Below, in pieces: positions 55,026 to 64,000 of a stretch of 64,000 nt of DNA (within the stretch, counting starts at the first letter, position 1; every line of letters begins with the position of its first letter). The stretch covers positions 29,585,513 to 29,649,512 of the forward strand of contig NC_080677.1 of NCBI RefSeq assembly GCF_030445035.2, in the 5' to 3' direction. This DNA comes from Dasypus novemcinctus. Taxonomy: Eukaryota; Chordata; Mammalia; Cingulata; Dasypodidae. A program made the position numbers and the translations under genes. The notes under the pieces are model-generated. The model did no database searches. It had not been told where the DNA came from and saw only the letters and a list, made by a program, of their open reading frames with translations.

Positions 55026-56500
55026 GAAAGATATAGTGAGCTGTGACAACAACAGTGAAAATGAAAGAGGTGGAAAATAGATTTTAAAGAAGTGACAGCT
55101 TCATGGGTAGTTAAAAAGGCGGCTTTCTGCAAAACAGAAGCAGAAAGCTAAGGGCAGCTCGCGCTCTGGGAGCTCTGCCGATGAGGACGCCTTCTCTTCC
55201 TCCACACCTACCACCGTCTTTAAAGACGTCAGGGCTTAGAGACCTATCCACTCAACTTCCCTCCTATCATCACTACAGTCCTACCCAGTGGCCCCTTGAA
55301 TCGACCAGCTTTGAGGAAAGGTGCATCAAAATGGAGGTGAGGGTCAAAGCCTTGGTTCATTCTTTCAATCCAAGTCCAGTGCCGAATGGCGTTGGAAAGG
55401 ATTTCCACCATTTTCAGTCTGAAGCCATGTGCCAAGGACAAAGTAAGTCCTTAAAGAGTTGGAATCTCAGAATGGAGACTTGCATCTTCACCTTGATGAA
55501 CATGTGCCTGTAGTTATTGGACTTATGTCTCAGGATTACATTGGAATACTTTAGATGAGGGAATGTATCCTCTGGAAAGATCACCATTCTTCTCCCATGG
55601 AAGTTTCTGCAGTTCCTTCTCAATTGGGAGGGAGCTCTTTCCCAGAAGATGAGAGTCAGGTAGACCAGGACCTAGTTGCTGTCCCAGGTAGCTTTCTCCA
55701 CCCGTGAGTAGTTTGTTGATCTGCCACAGGTGTCATGTTGCAGAGCCCCAGGGTGAGTCACGATGATGCCCCTCCTCTCTCACCTTTGCTACTTCCAATG
55801 AAGAATAATCAAGTGCAAAGGAACTTCAGTGGAATCGCTGGCACAGGTGTCCATGTGTCTGAAAGTGTGCAGTGTCATTTGAATTTTGATCCCCCGCTCC
55901 TAGAGTTGTGAAGGTTATGACTCTGTGCAAAGTAACGGTCCTGTGGTGTGCCAAGCCTTACAGAGGAGTGAAAAAACTTGCACACAAGGGTGGTACTGGG
56001 GATCAATCACATGCTGGGAGGCAGAAGGGAAGCTAGCACATGTGCCAGAGGGTTCTTTTCTTGTTCAGAATAGTTCTGATGGACCTTATATTTTAAGTTT
56101 GAGCTTTTGCTTGCATGGGAAAATGCTTTATGCTAGAACAGAACACTCAAACTGTAATTTAGCTTTTATGAACAGCCAGATATGGAAGGACATACTCCTG
56201 TAGTCGATCTAATCAAACGTCCAGTCAGGGACTCTGAAAATGGAACTTTTTATTAATCAAGGTCTCAGTTGCCTGGATCTGCCACTTCGCTGTCAGACTG
56301 ACCAATCCAGTATCACGGTTCACACAGGTGCACTCTTTGCAGCACCTGTGTTGTTTTGTTATATGTCAGTATACCAGAATAGACTTAATTTAGAAACTGC
56401 CTTTGCCAAACAAAATGAGGGATTATTTACAGGAGAAGCACTACTGAAAGATTATGAGAACACTGCATCTTGCACTTTGGGAACAAGTAGAAGAGATTGA
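55026..56500 (+). pseudogene. SOCS6: SOCS6 processed pseudogene, 5'-truncated and decayed
   Basis: Translation in shifting frames follows SOCS6 co-linearly without introns. It starts near the 'KDMASCD...GGK' segment and runs through RRLSAKQK, SGSSADED.FSSS, VFKDVRA, MEVRVKALVHS, LDEHVPVVIGL and the SH2 domain (55985-56300: GWYWGSITCWEAEGKLAHV, then SFLVQNSSD). It ends in the SOCS box and the C-terminal DYLQEKHY (56421-56444) followed by TGA at 56445-56447. In the intact protein the SH2 domain binds phosphotyrosine and the SOCS box recruits elongins and cullin 5 to ubiquitinate targets. This copy lacks roughly the first 45 residues, has several frameshifts and stops, and has lost the FLVR arginine (FLVQ). 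Lack of introns and 5' truncation mark an L1-mediated retrocopy. It abuts the A-rich end of a family A repeat. The 3' end may continue as SOCS6 3' UTR; no clear poly(A) tail or target duplication was found. Confidence 0.92.
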
Positions 56501-57047
56501 AATACAGTTTACAAACTTTCATTGCTATCAAAATCTTTTGCTGCCGTAACTAATTTAGTTTTATGTGTGAAAAAGTAATCAATTGGTTTGGGGGTGGAGG
56601 AGTATCAGCAAGGTATCTCAGGAACTCTTGAGGTTTCAGAACTGTGAATTATCATTCCTCAATGTGCAAAATAATCACAATATGAATTATCAGATTCTCC
56701 TTTAACCCCCACCCCAAGTCCTTTGTTGCTATCCATTGTGATTTTTATGCATTAAAAGCACATTTCATGTGTATTCAATCCTAAGTAAAGTTGAATGAAA
56801 CTTAGGAGAATGAACATCGTTATGTCTCCTTAATGGCCCATTTTCAAAAGATAGTGTTGAAGAAAACATACCCACAGGATAAAACACAGAACCTGCTTAT
56901 ACATGGAAGGTGACTTTTTACTCTCATACTTTAGATTTATTTAGCATTATGAATTGACATAATTTTGGGTAATGAAAAGTAGATTGACAATATACTTTTA
57001 CAACACATCCTTTCCTAAATTATTTTTAAGGCTCTGTTAATTTTTTT
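56501..57047 (+). other. Possible SOCS6 3' UTR remnant or unique DNA
   Basis: AT-rich DNA following the pseudogene's stop-codon equivalent, with no repeat recognised. It may be retrocopied 3' UTR; I cannot place the end of the retrocopy. Confidence 0.35.
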
Positions 57048-57457
57048 TTAAAGATTTATTTATTTATTTCTCTTCCCTCACCCGCCCCTCCCCGGTTGTC
57101 TGTTCTCTGTGTCTATTTGCTGTGTCTTCTTTGTCCGCTTCTTTTGTTGTCAGTGGCATGGGAATCTGTGTTTCTTTTTGTTGCGTCATCTTGTTGTGTC
57201 AGCTCTCCGTGTGTGTGGTGCCATTCCTGGGCAGGCTGCACTTTCCTTCGCATTGGGCGGCTCTCCTTATGGGGCACACTCCTTGCGCGTGGGGCTCCCC
57301 TACACGGGGGAAACCCCTGTGGGGCAGGGCACTCCTTGCACACATCAGCACTACACATGGGCCAGCTCCACACGGGTCAATGAGGCCGGGGGTTTGAACC
57401 GCGGACCTCCCATGTGGTAGATGGATGCCCCAACCACTGGGCCAAGTCCGCTTCCCT
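57048..57457 (-). mobile_element. DAS-type SINE, antisense, full length
   Basis: It starts at the reverse-complemented tail (aaagatttatttatttatttc) and ends at ccaagtccgcttccc, the reverse of the standard head. A convincing target duplication was not found. The B box in reverse (ggtttgaacc) is intact. Confidence 0.92.
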
Positions 57458-57880
57458 CTATCACAGCTTTTATTCTTTTTTTCTGGTTTGTATTCTTTAA
57501 TCTCATTAATCATTTTGAATATACTTATCTTACAATATATTAGATTATTGTTCCAGTAACTTTACTTCAATGGAGGCTAATTCTGTTATTTACTGAATCT
57601 GCTTATTCTTGCTCATTTTAGATATTTTCTTCACTTGTAGATTTTCATTGTGATCTTATCTTCAGTGGGGCTTATTTTTCCTGTTGGAATTTTGTGTGGA
57701 GTGGATTGTTATGTATCCCTCCATAGTGACTTGCATTTGTTTCTGCCAGAACCCAGAAATATCATCAGGTCAGGGACAATTCTTGTGTTTCTCCACTTGG
57801 GCTTTTCCCTACAAAATATGTGTTATATTTGGACTGCATACCCATATAAGTTATAGGTTTGATTTCATATAAGGAAGAGT
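57458..57880 (-). repeat. Old interspersed repeat, probably antisense, class unsettled
   Basis: 'cttcacttgtagattttcattgtgatcttatcttcagtgggg', 'ggattgttatgtatccctccatagtgacttgcatttgtttctgccag' form a repeat-like wording shared among mammals, but I cannot name it. Confidence 0.4.
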
Positions 57881-58184
57881 TTTGTTTTTTTAAAACTCAC
57901 CCACTCTCCTGTCAGAGGGTGAAGTTGTTCTGGTTTTCATTCACCTGGATTCACAGTTCTTTTTAAAGGTTCTGGCTTTGGGCAGGGTGCTCAGTTCCTT
58001 TCATGTTTTGTATAGCCCTAAGCCTCATCTTTTAAAAACTAAGCTCTTAGTTGTTAGTGGGTTCAGAACTGCCTCTGATCCTACTTCCTGCAGAGCCAAC
58101 TTAACCAACTCTCATTCTGAATTTACGTTCACTCAGGAACGTGGAGTTTTCTTCCTTGCTTGCTAAAACTTAAAAAATCCAGGG

Positions 58185-60424
58185 TGGGATGGTGGGAAGA
58201 TGGTAGAGTAGGAAGCTCCAGGAATCAGTTCCTCCACCAGAACAGCTATTAAACAGGCAGGAACTGTCATGATCAATTATTTTGAAACTCCAGAGTCCAG
58301 TAGAAGTGTGCAGCATTCAGAGAAGAGCAGGAGGAAGAGGCTGGTAAATTACGGGTAAATATAGTAAATTGCTCTCTCTGCTGGGTGGTTACTGTTGCTC
58401 ACCACCCACTCTCATGGCAAGCAATGGGGAGTCCAGCCCTGGCATAGCTTCCTAGCACCAGAAAGGGGCATAAAAATCCAGTGCTCCAAGATTGGGGGGG
58501 AGGGGGAGTGGGAGGGCTTAGCAGTGTGGTCCAGCTGTGGCCTTTGACTAGCTGCTTTGGATCACTGGTGGCCCAACTTTGAGAGTAGCCACTATTCCAA
58601 TGTACGCCGGACAGTGGCAGCAAAGGGAACTTAAAAACAGCCTGCTTCCTTAGAGCTGCGGAGGATGGTTGAAGGGCTGCATTTGCTGGGCAGGTGCTGA
58701 GTCAAGAAAGAGCAGCTTTGGGGAGCCATGGAAGGAGCTCTTGGTGTCCTTCCTTCCTCTTTCCTCAGTTTCTCCCCAGGACAGTTGGGAGCTGGCCAGC
58801 ACTCCTGTTGTGGATCCCTGGACTTGCTCTACCTGGGAAAGACTGTCTTGGGAAACTCCTCTCTGGCACGACTCCCTCCAAGAATGTCCTCAGGCAAAAG
58901 CAGCTTGCGACCATGAAAGCAGTTTAAGAAACTGAGATTGGTGGCCTATCAAAGTCTTACCTGCTCTAAGTCCTATAGTGGAACACCCTGGAAAGGGAGA
59001 AGATCTGTTTCCTGGTAAGTTGAGGGGGCATTTAAACTCCTGTAAAAAGAGAAACTCGGTAGTAGCATAAGCCCAGGACAGGGCACAGGTCCAGAAGACA
59101 GCGAGGACCCTGTACTTTTTTTTAGCCTTGGGCTAAAGTTCCTGATAAGCAGGCTGAACTCTGATGGAGAGCGCCAGTCAATGCAAAGCCAACTTGCAAA
59201 GATGGTGAAAGGTGTTTTTTGTTTTTCTTTGGCTTAGGTTTGCTTGGTTTTGTTAATATGTGACACCCAAGAAAATCTCTGTCATATAACCAGCTGGAGA
59301 TAGACTCAAGAAACAGAAGTCTTAGGTCTCAGGGAATAAATCCCAAAGTTAACATTTTAAAATATTAAAATGTACAGTGTACAACAAAAGATTACAAGAC
59401 CAAGAAACAGGAACTTGAAGACAAAACAATTGAAATGAGTCAGGCTGAGGAACAGAAAGGAAAAAGAATTATAAAAAGCAAAAATAGACTAAGAGAACTC
59501 TGGGATACCATCAAGCATACCAGTACATTCATTATGGGAATCTTAGAAGGAAAGGAAAGAGAGAAAGAGGCAAAAGGAATATTCAAAGAAATAATGGCAG
59601 GAAACGTCACAAACTTTAGCAAAAACTTTAGCAAAAAGCATAAATATGCACATCAGAGAGCACCAAACAGGATAAATTTGAAGAAAAACATTCCATGTCA
59701 TATACTGAACCCATTGTTGAATGCAAAGGACAAGGAGAGAGTTCTGAAAGCTGCAAGAGAAAAGCAACATGTTATGTACAAGGGAGTCCAATTATAGTGT
59801 CATTTTCTCATCAGAAACCATGGAGGCAATGGGTTGAAATACTTAAAAAGTGCTGAAAGAAAACAATTGCCAACCAGGAATTTTATATCCAGCAAGAATT
59901 TCTTTAAAAAATGAGGGAGTGTTTAGGACATCCACAAATAAACAAAAGCTGAGAGTGTTTATCATCACTAGTACTGCCCTACAAGAAATGCTAAAAGGGG
60001 TTCTTCAAACCAAAAGGAGAGGACACTAGACAGTGGCTCAAAGCAGCATAAAGACCAGCAGTAAAGGTAACCATTTGGCCATTTGGGTAATTATAAATGC
60101 TAGTATTATTGTATTTTTTGGTATGTAACTCCATTTCTTACTTCCTACAGGTGTTAAATGCAGATGCATAAAAAGTAATGATAAATCTATGGTTTTGAAC
60201 ATACAGTGCACAAAGATGGAATTTGTAACAAGAACAAGAAAGGCAGGGGGACAGAGGTAGAAGAAGAGTGTATGGGTATGTTATTGAAATCAAGTTGGTG
60301 ACAAATAATGATCATTATGTACTTAGCATGTTAAATTTTAATGCCATGGTAACCACAAGGAAAATATATGATTTAACAAATTAATTGTTTTCAAAGTAAT
60401 ATATCCTTAATTAAAAATACATGT
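58185..60424 (+). repeat. L1/HAL1-type LINE: 5' UTR, ORF1 and following region, sense
   Basis: It starts with an L1-type 5' leader ('gggaagatggtagagtaggaagctccaggaatcagttcctccaccagaacagc') and runs through about 1.1 kb of leader. An ORF1 segment with a 120-codon remnant (59435-59797) contains L1 ORF1-like phrases (LRELWDTIKHT, IMGILEGKERE, KDKERVLKAAREKQ). Next comes the 'agaaaccatggaggcaatgggttg' to 'ctacaagaaatgctaaaaggggttcttc' region. No ORF2 follows before the SINE at 60.425 kb, which suggests a HAL1-type (ORF1-only) element or a truncated old L1. Degenerate. Confidence 0.75.
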
Positions 60425-60853
60425 GGGAAACAGATTTGGCTCAACTGATAGAGTGTCTGCCTACCACATGGGAGGTCCAGGGTTTAAACCCAGGGCCTCC
60501 TGACCCGTGTGGTGAGCTGGCCCAGATGCAGTGCTGATGTGTGCAAGGAGTGTCGTGCCACACAGGGGTGTCCCCAGCATAGGGGAGCCTCATGAGCAAG
60601 GACTGTGCCCCGTAAGGAGAGCCGCCCCATGTGAAAAAAGTGCAGCCTGGTCAGGAGTGGTGCCGCACACACGGAGAACTGATGCAACAAGATGATGCAA
60701 CAAAAAGAGACACAGATTCCCGGTACTGCTGACAAGAATGCAAGCAGACACAGAAGAATACACAGTGAATGGACAGAGAAGGCAGACAACTGGGGGGGAG
60801 GGGGAAAGGGGAGAGAAATAAATTAAAAATTAAATCTTAAAAAAAATATACAT
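60414..60853 (+). mobile_element. DAS-type SINE inside L1/HAL1-type element
   Basis: The body is about 60425-60845. The flanking duplication is imperfect (aaaaatacatgt before, aaatatacatgt after). The head (gaaacagatttggctcaactgatagagtg) and B box (ggtttaaaccc) are only slightly diverged. Confidence 0.9.
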
Positions 60854-60854
60854 G

Positions 60855-61680
60855 TAATAGGATTTTAAATGGGACTTGTATTGTTGTCACCAAGTTTCAG
60901 CCAAGGCCCCAAAGACAGAAAACCAAAGAGATTAGCACAACTGTGCAGGGAATGCCAAGAGATTGCAGAAAAAATTTTGTTTACCATCCTCCACAAGGGT
61001 ACATAAGACAAAACTAGGGGAGTAGGAAAGAAGATGGTAGGGAGGATTTCTTTTTAGAGAGAGAATTGTTGGAGTACTGTGGCAATGTTCTTTAACGAAT
61101 GGAAGCCCAGGTTTGGGGTGGAGGGAGGACTCCACGGATCCTCTCTTAGAGCCCGATGTGTGTCCACTAGAGTTTGGAAGACTCAGAGAGAGATGCTTGA
61201 CTCATGCCTGGATGAGACTAAAGGCAAAAGACTCGCTGATCCTGGTGGAGTGGGGAGGGTCGTTGTCGCTGGAGTGAACTGCCCTCTGTGAATGGTGTGG
61301 CAGAGCTGCATGCAGTCCTGCAGGCAAGGGGGTGATTCCAGCAGGGACAGGCGTTTGGTGGGGCGGTGGGGGGGGGAAGTATCCTTTGGACGCTGGGGCT
61401 GTGAAGAGAGTTCAGTGAAGCCCGATGGAGGAGGTAATGCTTGTGTAAGGGAACCACAGGTGGGAGGTCTCCAACGGAACACGAGGTAGGAGGAGCCTGG
61501 ATCCCTGATGATGATGGAGCTGCCAAATCAGAGCTGGGATTTTTAGATGACAGAAAAATGAGCTTCTATCCTGTTTAATCCATTGTAATTTTCATTTTCT
61601 GCCACTTGCAGCTGAACTTACTACTACTTTACCTATTAGTAAAAAGAAAATTAAGGAAGCTATTCAAATCCTTTTATGAA
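60855..61680. other. No gene seen
   Basis: Unique-looking DNA. Overlapping ORFs of about 100 codons at 61.18-61.53 kb have no recognised domain; there is a G-run near 61.37 kb. Confidence 0.35.
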
Positions 61681-61784
61681 ACAAATGTAAATTTTATTTA
61701 AAAAATGAATAGGGAGTATCCAAGCAAAGACAATTATAGAACAATTTCACATATGATGCTTGATGTAAAGTTCTAAAAGAAAAA

Positions 61785-62000
61785 GGAAACAAAGAAAGAG
61801 AAAGAAAGAAAGCACCTGCTTCCCAACATGGGAGGTCCCAGGTTTGGTTCCCAGTGCCTCCTAAAAACAAAACAACAAGCAAGAAAATGAAAAATAAACC
61901 AACTTGGGGAGCTAGTATGGCTCAGGGGTTGAGCGTCGGCTTCCTACATATGAGGTACCAGGTTAAATCCCTAGCCCTAGTATCTAAAAAAAAAAAAGAG
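61785..62000 (+). mobile_element. Two short tRNA-headed SINE pieces
   Basis: At about 61.81-61.88 kb there is a head fragment (cacctgcttcccaacatgggaggtcc, then 'ggtttggttccc') after an (aaag)n run. At about 61.905-61.995 kb there is a monomer (ggggagctagtatggctcag...) ending in a run of A. Both lie inside an old L1 ORF2 relic. Confidence 0.65.
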
Positions 62001-62038
62001 AAAATGCTAAATGTACAGTTCTTTAAAAACAATGCATT

Positions 62039-62348
62039 AAAAAACATATCATGGAAGTGACTGTGGCTCAATCAGTTGGACTCCCATCTACCAACTGGGA
62101 GGCCCTGGGTTCATGTCTCAGGGCCTTCTTGTGAAGGCAGGCTCGCCAGCAGGCTGCAGAGCGCCGCCATGCCACGGAGTGCTGCTGGCCCACAAGCACC
62201 ACAGAGAGCTGACTCAGCAAGGTAACGCAACAAAAAAAGGGAGACAAGCAAAAAAAGAAACACAGAAGAGCACACAGCGAATGGACACAGAGAGCAGACA
62301 ACAAGCAAGCTGCAAAGAGGGGGGGATAAATAAAAAATAAAAAACATA
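62039..62348 (+). mobile_element. Shorter SINE of the same superfamily, nested in L1 ORF2 relic
   Basis: The body is about 62050-62332, with an altered head (tggaagtgactgtggctcaatcag), a B-box region gggttcatgtc, and a body sharing the cacagcgaatggacacagag segment with the long copies but about 100 bp shorter. Flanking aaaaaacata is present on both sides. Probably a distinct subfamily. Confidence 0.82.
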
Positions 62349-62587
62349 CTATACCATGCCCAGGTAAACATTTCCATAGGAGTATAAGGGCGGTTTAACA
62401 TTAGGAAATATATGTATGCAATTAAACCATGTTAATAGGTAAAGGAGAAAATTTGATCCAGAGATTACCTTGATAGATTTCAGAAAAAAGTATTCAATAA
62501 CTCTTACCATGTGTGAGTTTTAAAAAATTATCTCACTGGAACTAGAAGTGAGCTTCCTTATTGTAGTCTACTGTATTTGTGTAGAAC

Positions 62588-62752
62588 TGTGGTTATCATA
62601 CTTTGTAGGTAGTAGAACCACCTGAGGAACTCAGTTGAAAAAAGAAAAAGCCCCAGACCCTATCCTTTTTCAACAAGCTTGGGCTTTGGTGTTCTTTTTA
62701 GTTCTCCTGGTAACTCTGATACACACCAAATTTTGAGAATCACTTGTGTGGA
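62588..62752 (+). mobile_element. MER5-like hAT relic
   Basis: 'gtggttatcatactttgtaggtagtagaaccacctgaggaactcag', 'cagaccctatcc' and 'ctcctggtaactctgatacacaccaaattttgagaatcactt' follow the MER5 layout with its inverted ends. Short, non-coding. Confidence 0.7.
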
Positions 62753-63604
62753 AATTACAACAAATTTTACATTTAACAGTGAAACTTTAGGTTTATCTTA
62801 CTAAAGTTAGGAAGAAGGTGAAGATGACTACTATCAATGCTTCTATTCTACATTCCTTTGGAGGTCCTAACACTGCAGTAAGATAAGAAAAATAAATAAA
62901 AGGTATAAGAATTGGAAAGAAAGGAACAAAATTTTCCACAATACAATTATACAGAAAATCCAAGATGATATTCAGACAAATCATTAGCACTAATAAAATC
63001 ATTCAGCAAGATGGTTGGACATAAGATTTATATATATCTGCAAGATTCCTAAAAACTGTAATAATCCAATAGAAATATGTTAGAAATGGAGAATCTAGTC
63101 ATAATAGTGTTAGAAACGATAAAGTACCTAGTAATAAATACTATAAGAAATGGGTATATACTTTGTGCAGAAAATTACAATTTCATTGTGTGGAAATTTG
63201 AGGAGTTTAAAGAAAGACCCAAATAAAAGAAGGACTCTACCATGTTTGTGAAGGTAAATATTTACTCTCCCCAAAATATAAATCCTTTGTTTTTTTTTTT
63301 AAGTTTCCCAAAGTTTTGTTGGGGATTGGGGGATAGGAAAGACTAGTCTAGGTAGTCCTAGAATTCATATGGGAGAGCAAACAACTAAGAACAATAAAGA
63401 CAGTTTTGAAGAATAGTAACAAGAATAGGAAAAAGAGTTCAAAAGGTATGATAAAGTCATAATTATTAAGACCCTGTGGTGCTGATGCAGGGCTAGATAA
63501 AGTGATCAATAGATCAGAATAGAGAGTCTGGAAACAGACCTGTGCAATTGTGGAAATTTGGCCTAGGACAAATAGGAAAATCCCTTGGGGAAAGGATGGT
63601 CTGT

Positions 63605-63935
63605 TCCAGAGCCACCCAGGCTCTGTGCAATGTGAACCACATTTGTAATTTAAAATTATCTAGTAGCCATATTTATAAAAGTAAAAAGAGACAGATGAAA
63701 TTAACTTTAATAATGTTTTATTTAATTCAAAATATATGACATGTTATTTCAATATGTACTCAATGTAAAATTGTTGGAGATACTTTACATTTTATTTTAT
63801 TAAGTCTTGGAGATCCAGTGTGTATTTTATACTTACATCTGGACTCAGACTAGTGACGTTTCAAGGGCTTAACAGTTACATGTGGCTAGTGGCTACTATA
63901 TTGGATAGCACAACTCTATACAATAAATGCCACTA
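63605..63935 (+). mobile_element. MER-type DNA transposon relic
   Basis: 'caatgtgaaccacatttgtaatttaaaattatctagtagccatatttataaaagtaaaaagagac' and 'cttaacagttacatgtggctagtggctactatattggatagcacaactct' are both parts of a well-known mammalian non-autonomous DNA element. It is nearly full length, with no ORF. Confidence 0.65.
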
Positions 63936-64000
63936 AGATAATTTGTTAGTCATATGAGAAAAAAATAGATCCCTCCCTTGCCCCATTATTTCAGACTTTT

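Larger units (their letters stand above)
61681..63600 (+). repeat. Old L1 ORF2 region, sense, interrupted by SINEs and a MER5-like element
   Basis: 'gggagtatccaagcaaagacaattatagaac', 'ggttggacataagatttatatat', 'tttatgaaaa'-type and 'ctaataaatcattcagcaagatgg' wording and 'aatagatcagaatagagagtctggaaacagacctg' follow L1 ORF2 order. Small SINE pieces (61.79-62.00), one SINE (62.05-62.33) and a hAT relic (62.59-62.75) are inserted. Confidence 0.75.

Noticed and set aside
57500-63999. Exons of CHN2 expected on this side by human synteny
   Set aside because: I looked for exon-like coding blocks with splice sites and found only repeats; the gene probably lies beyond the window.

Overview
This is a mammalian nuclear chromosome segment, almost certainly from a xenarthran and most likely an armadillo (Dasypus). 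The pointer is a set of roughly 400-bp tRNA-headed SINEs that begin near 'ggaagcggatttggctcaa', carry a Pol III A box and a 'ggttcaaaccc'-type B box, and end in an 'aaataaaataaatcttt' tail. These match the DAS-SINE family known from armadillos. At least nine long copies and several short or variant copies are present, many with target-site duplications that I could read directly. Ancient mammalian repeats (MIR, L2, old L1, hAT relics) make up most of the rest. There is no bacterial-style operon, CRISPR array or phage content.

Only one intact protein-coding gene is recognisable: PRR15 (proline-rich 15) on the minus strand. Its single coding exon is 44284-44664 and encodes 126 residues. A splice acceptor with a branch-point-like motif lies just upstream, and a consensus donor at 46442/46441 suggests a non-coding first exon and a 1671-bp intron. 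The gene sits in a CpG island at about 44.3-47.4 kb. In human, PRR15 lies between CHN2 and WIPF3 on chromosome 7p15. By that synteny the right side of this window should face CHN2 and the left side WIPF3, but I see no exon of either.

Layout. 0-9 kb: L2 and MIR relics, an L1 ORF1 fragment, a 230-codon minus-strand ORF (4905-5597) and an orphan CpG-rich patch (about 5.95-6.28 kb). 9-16.2 kb: an unidentified low-copy stretch, an old antisense L1 broken up by an unclassified insertion and a DAS-SINE, then a GC-rich LTR-like fossil followed by a 23-bp tandem repeat. 16-22 kb: one SINE, then a repeat-poor AT-rich stretch (18.85-21.6 kb). 22-30 kb: old L1 pieces peppered with SINEs. 30-44 kb: a hAT relic, MIR/L2/L1 fragments, a 1.6-kb copy of a lineage-type repeat (family A) and short SINE monomers. 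44-48 kb: PRR15 and its island. 48-54 kb: L2 and MIR relics, plus a second lineage-type repeat (family B) with two SINEs nested in it. 54-57 kb: a family A copy abutting a decayed, 5'-truncated processed pseudogene of SOCS6. 57-64 kb: a SINE, an L1/HAL1-type element from its 5' end through ORF1, then an L1 ORF2 region interrupted by SINEs and a MER5-like element, and a hAT-type relic.

Repeat names come from remembered consensus sequences compared by eye, so subfamily names and outer boundaries are approximate. SINE boundaries fixed by target-site duplications are exact to a few bases.
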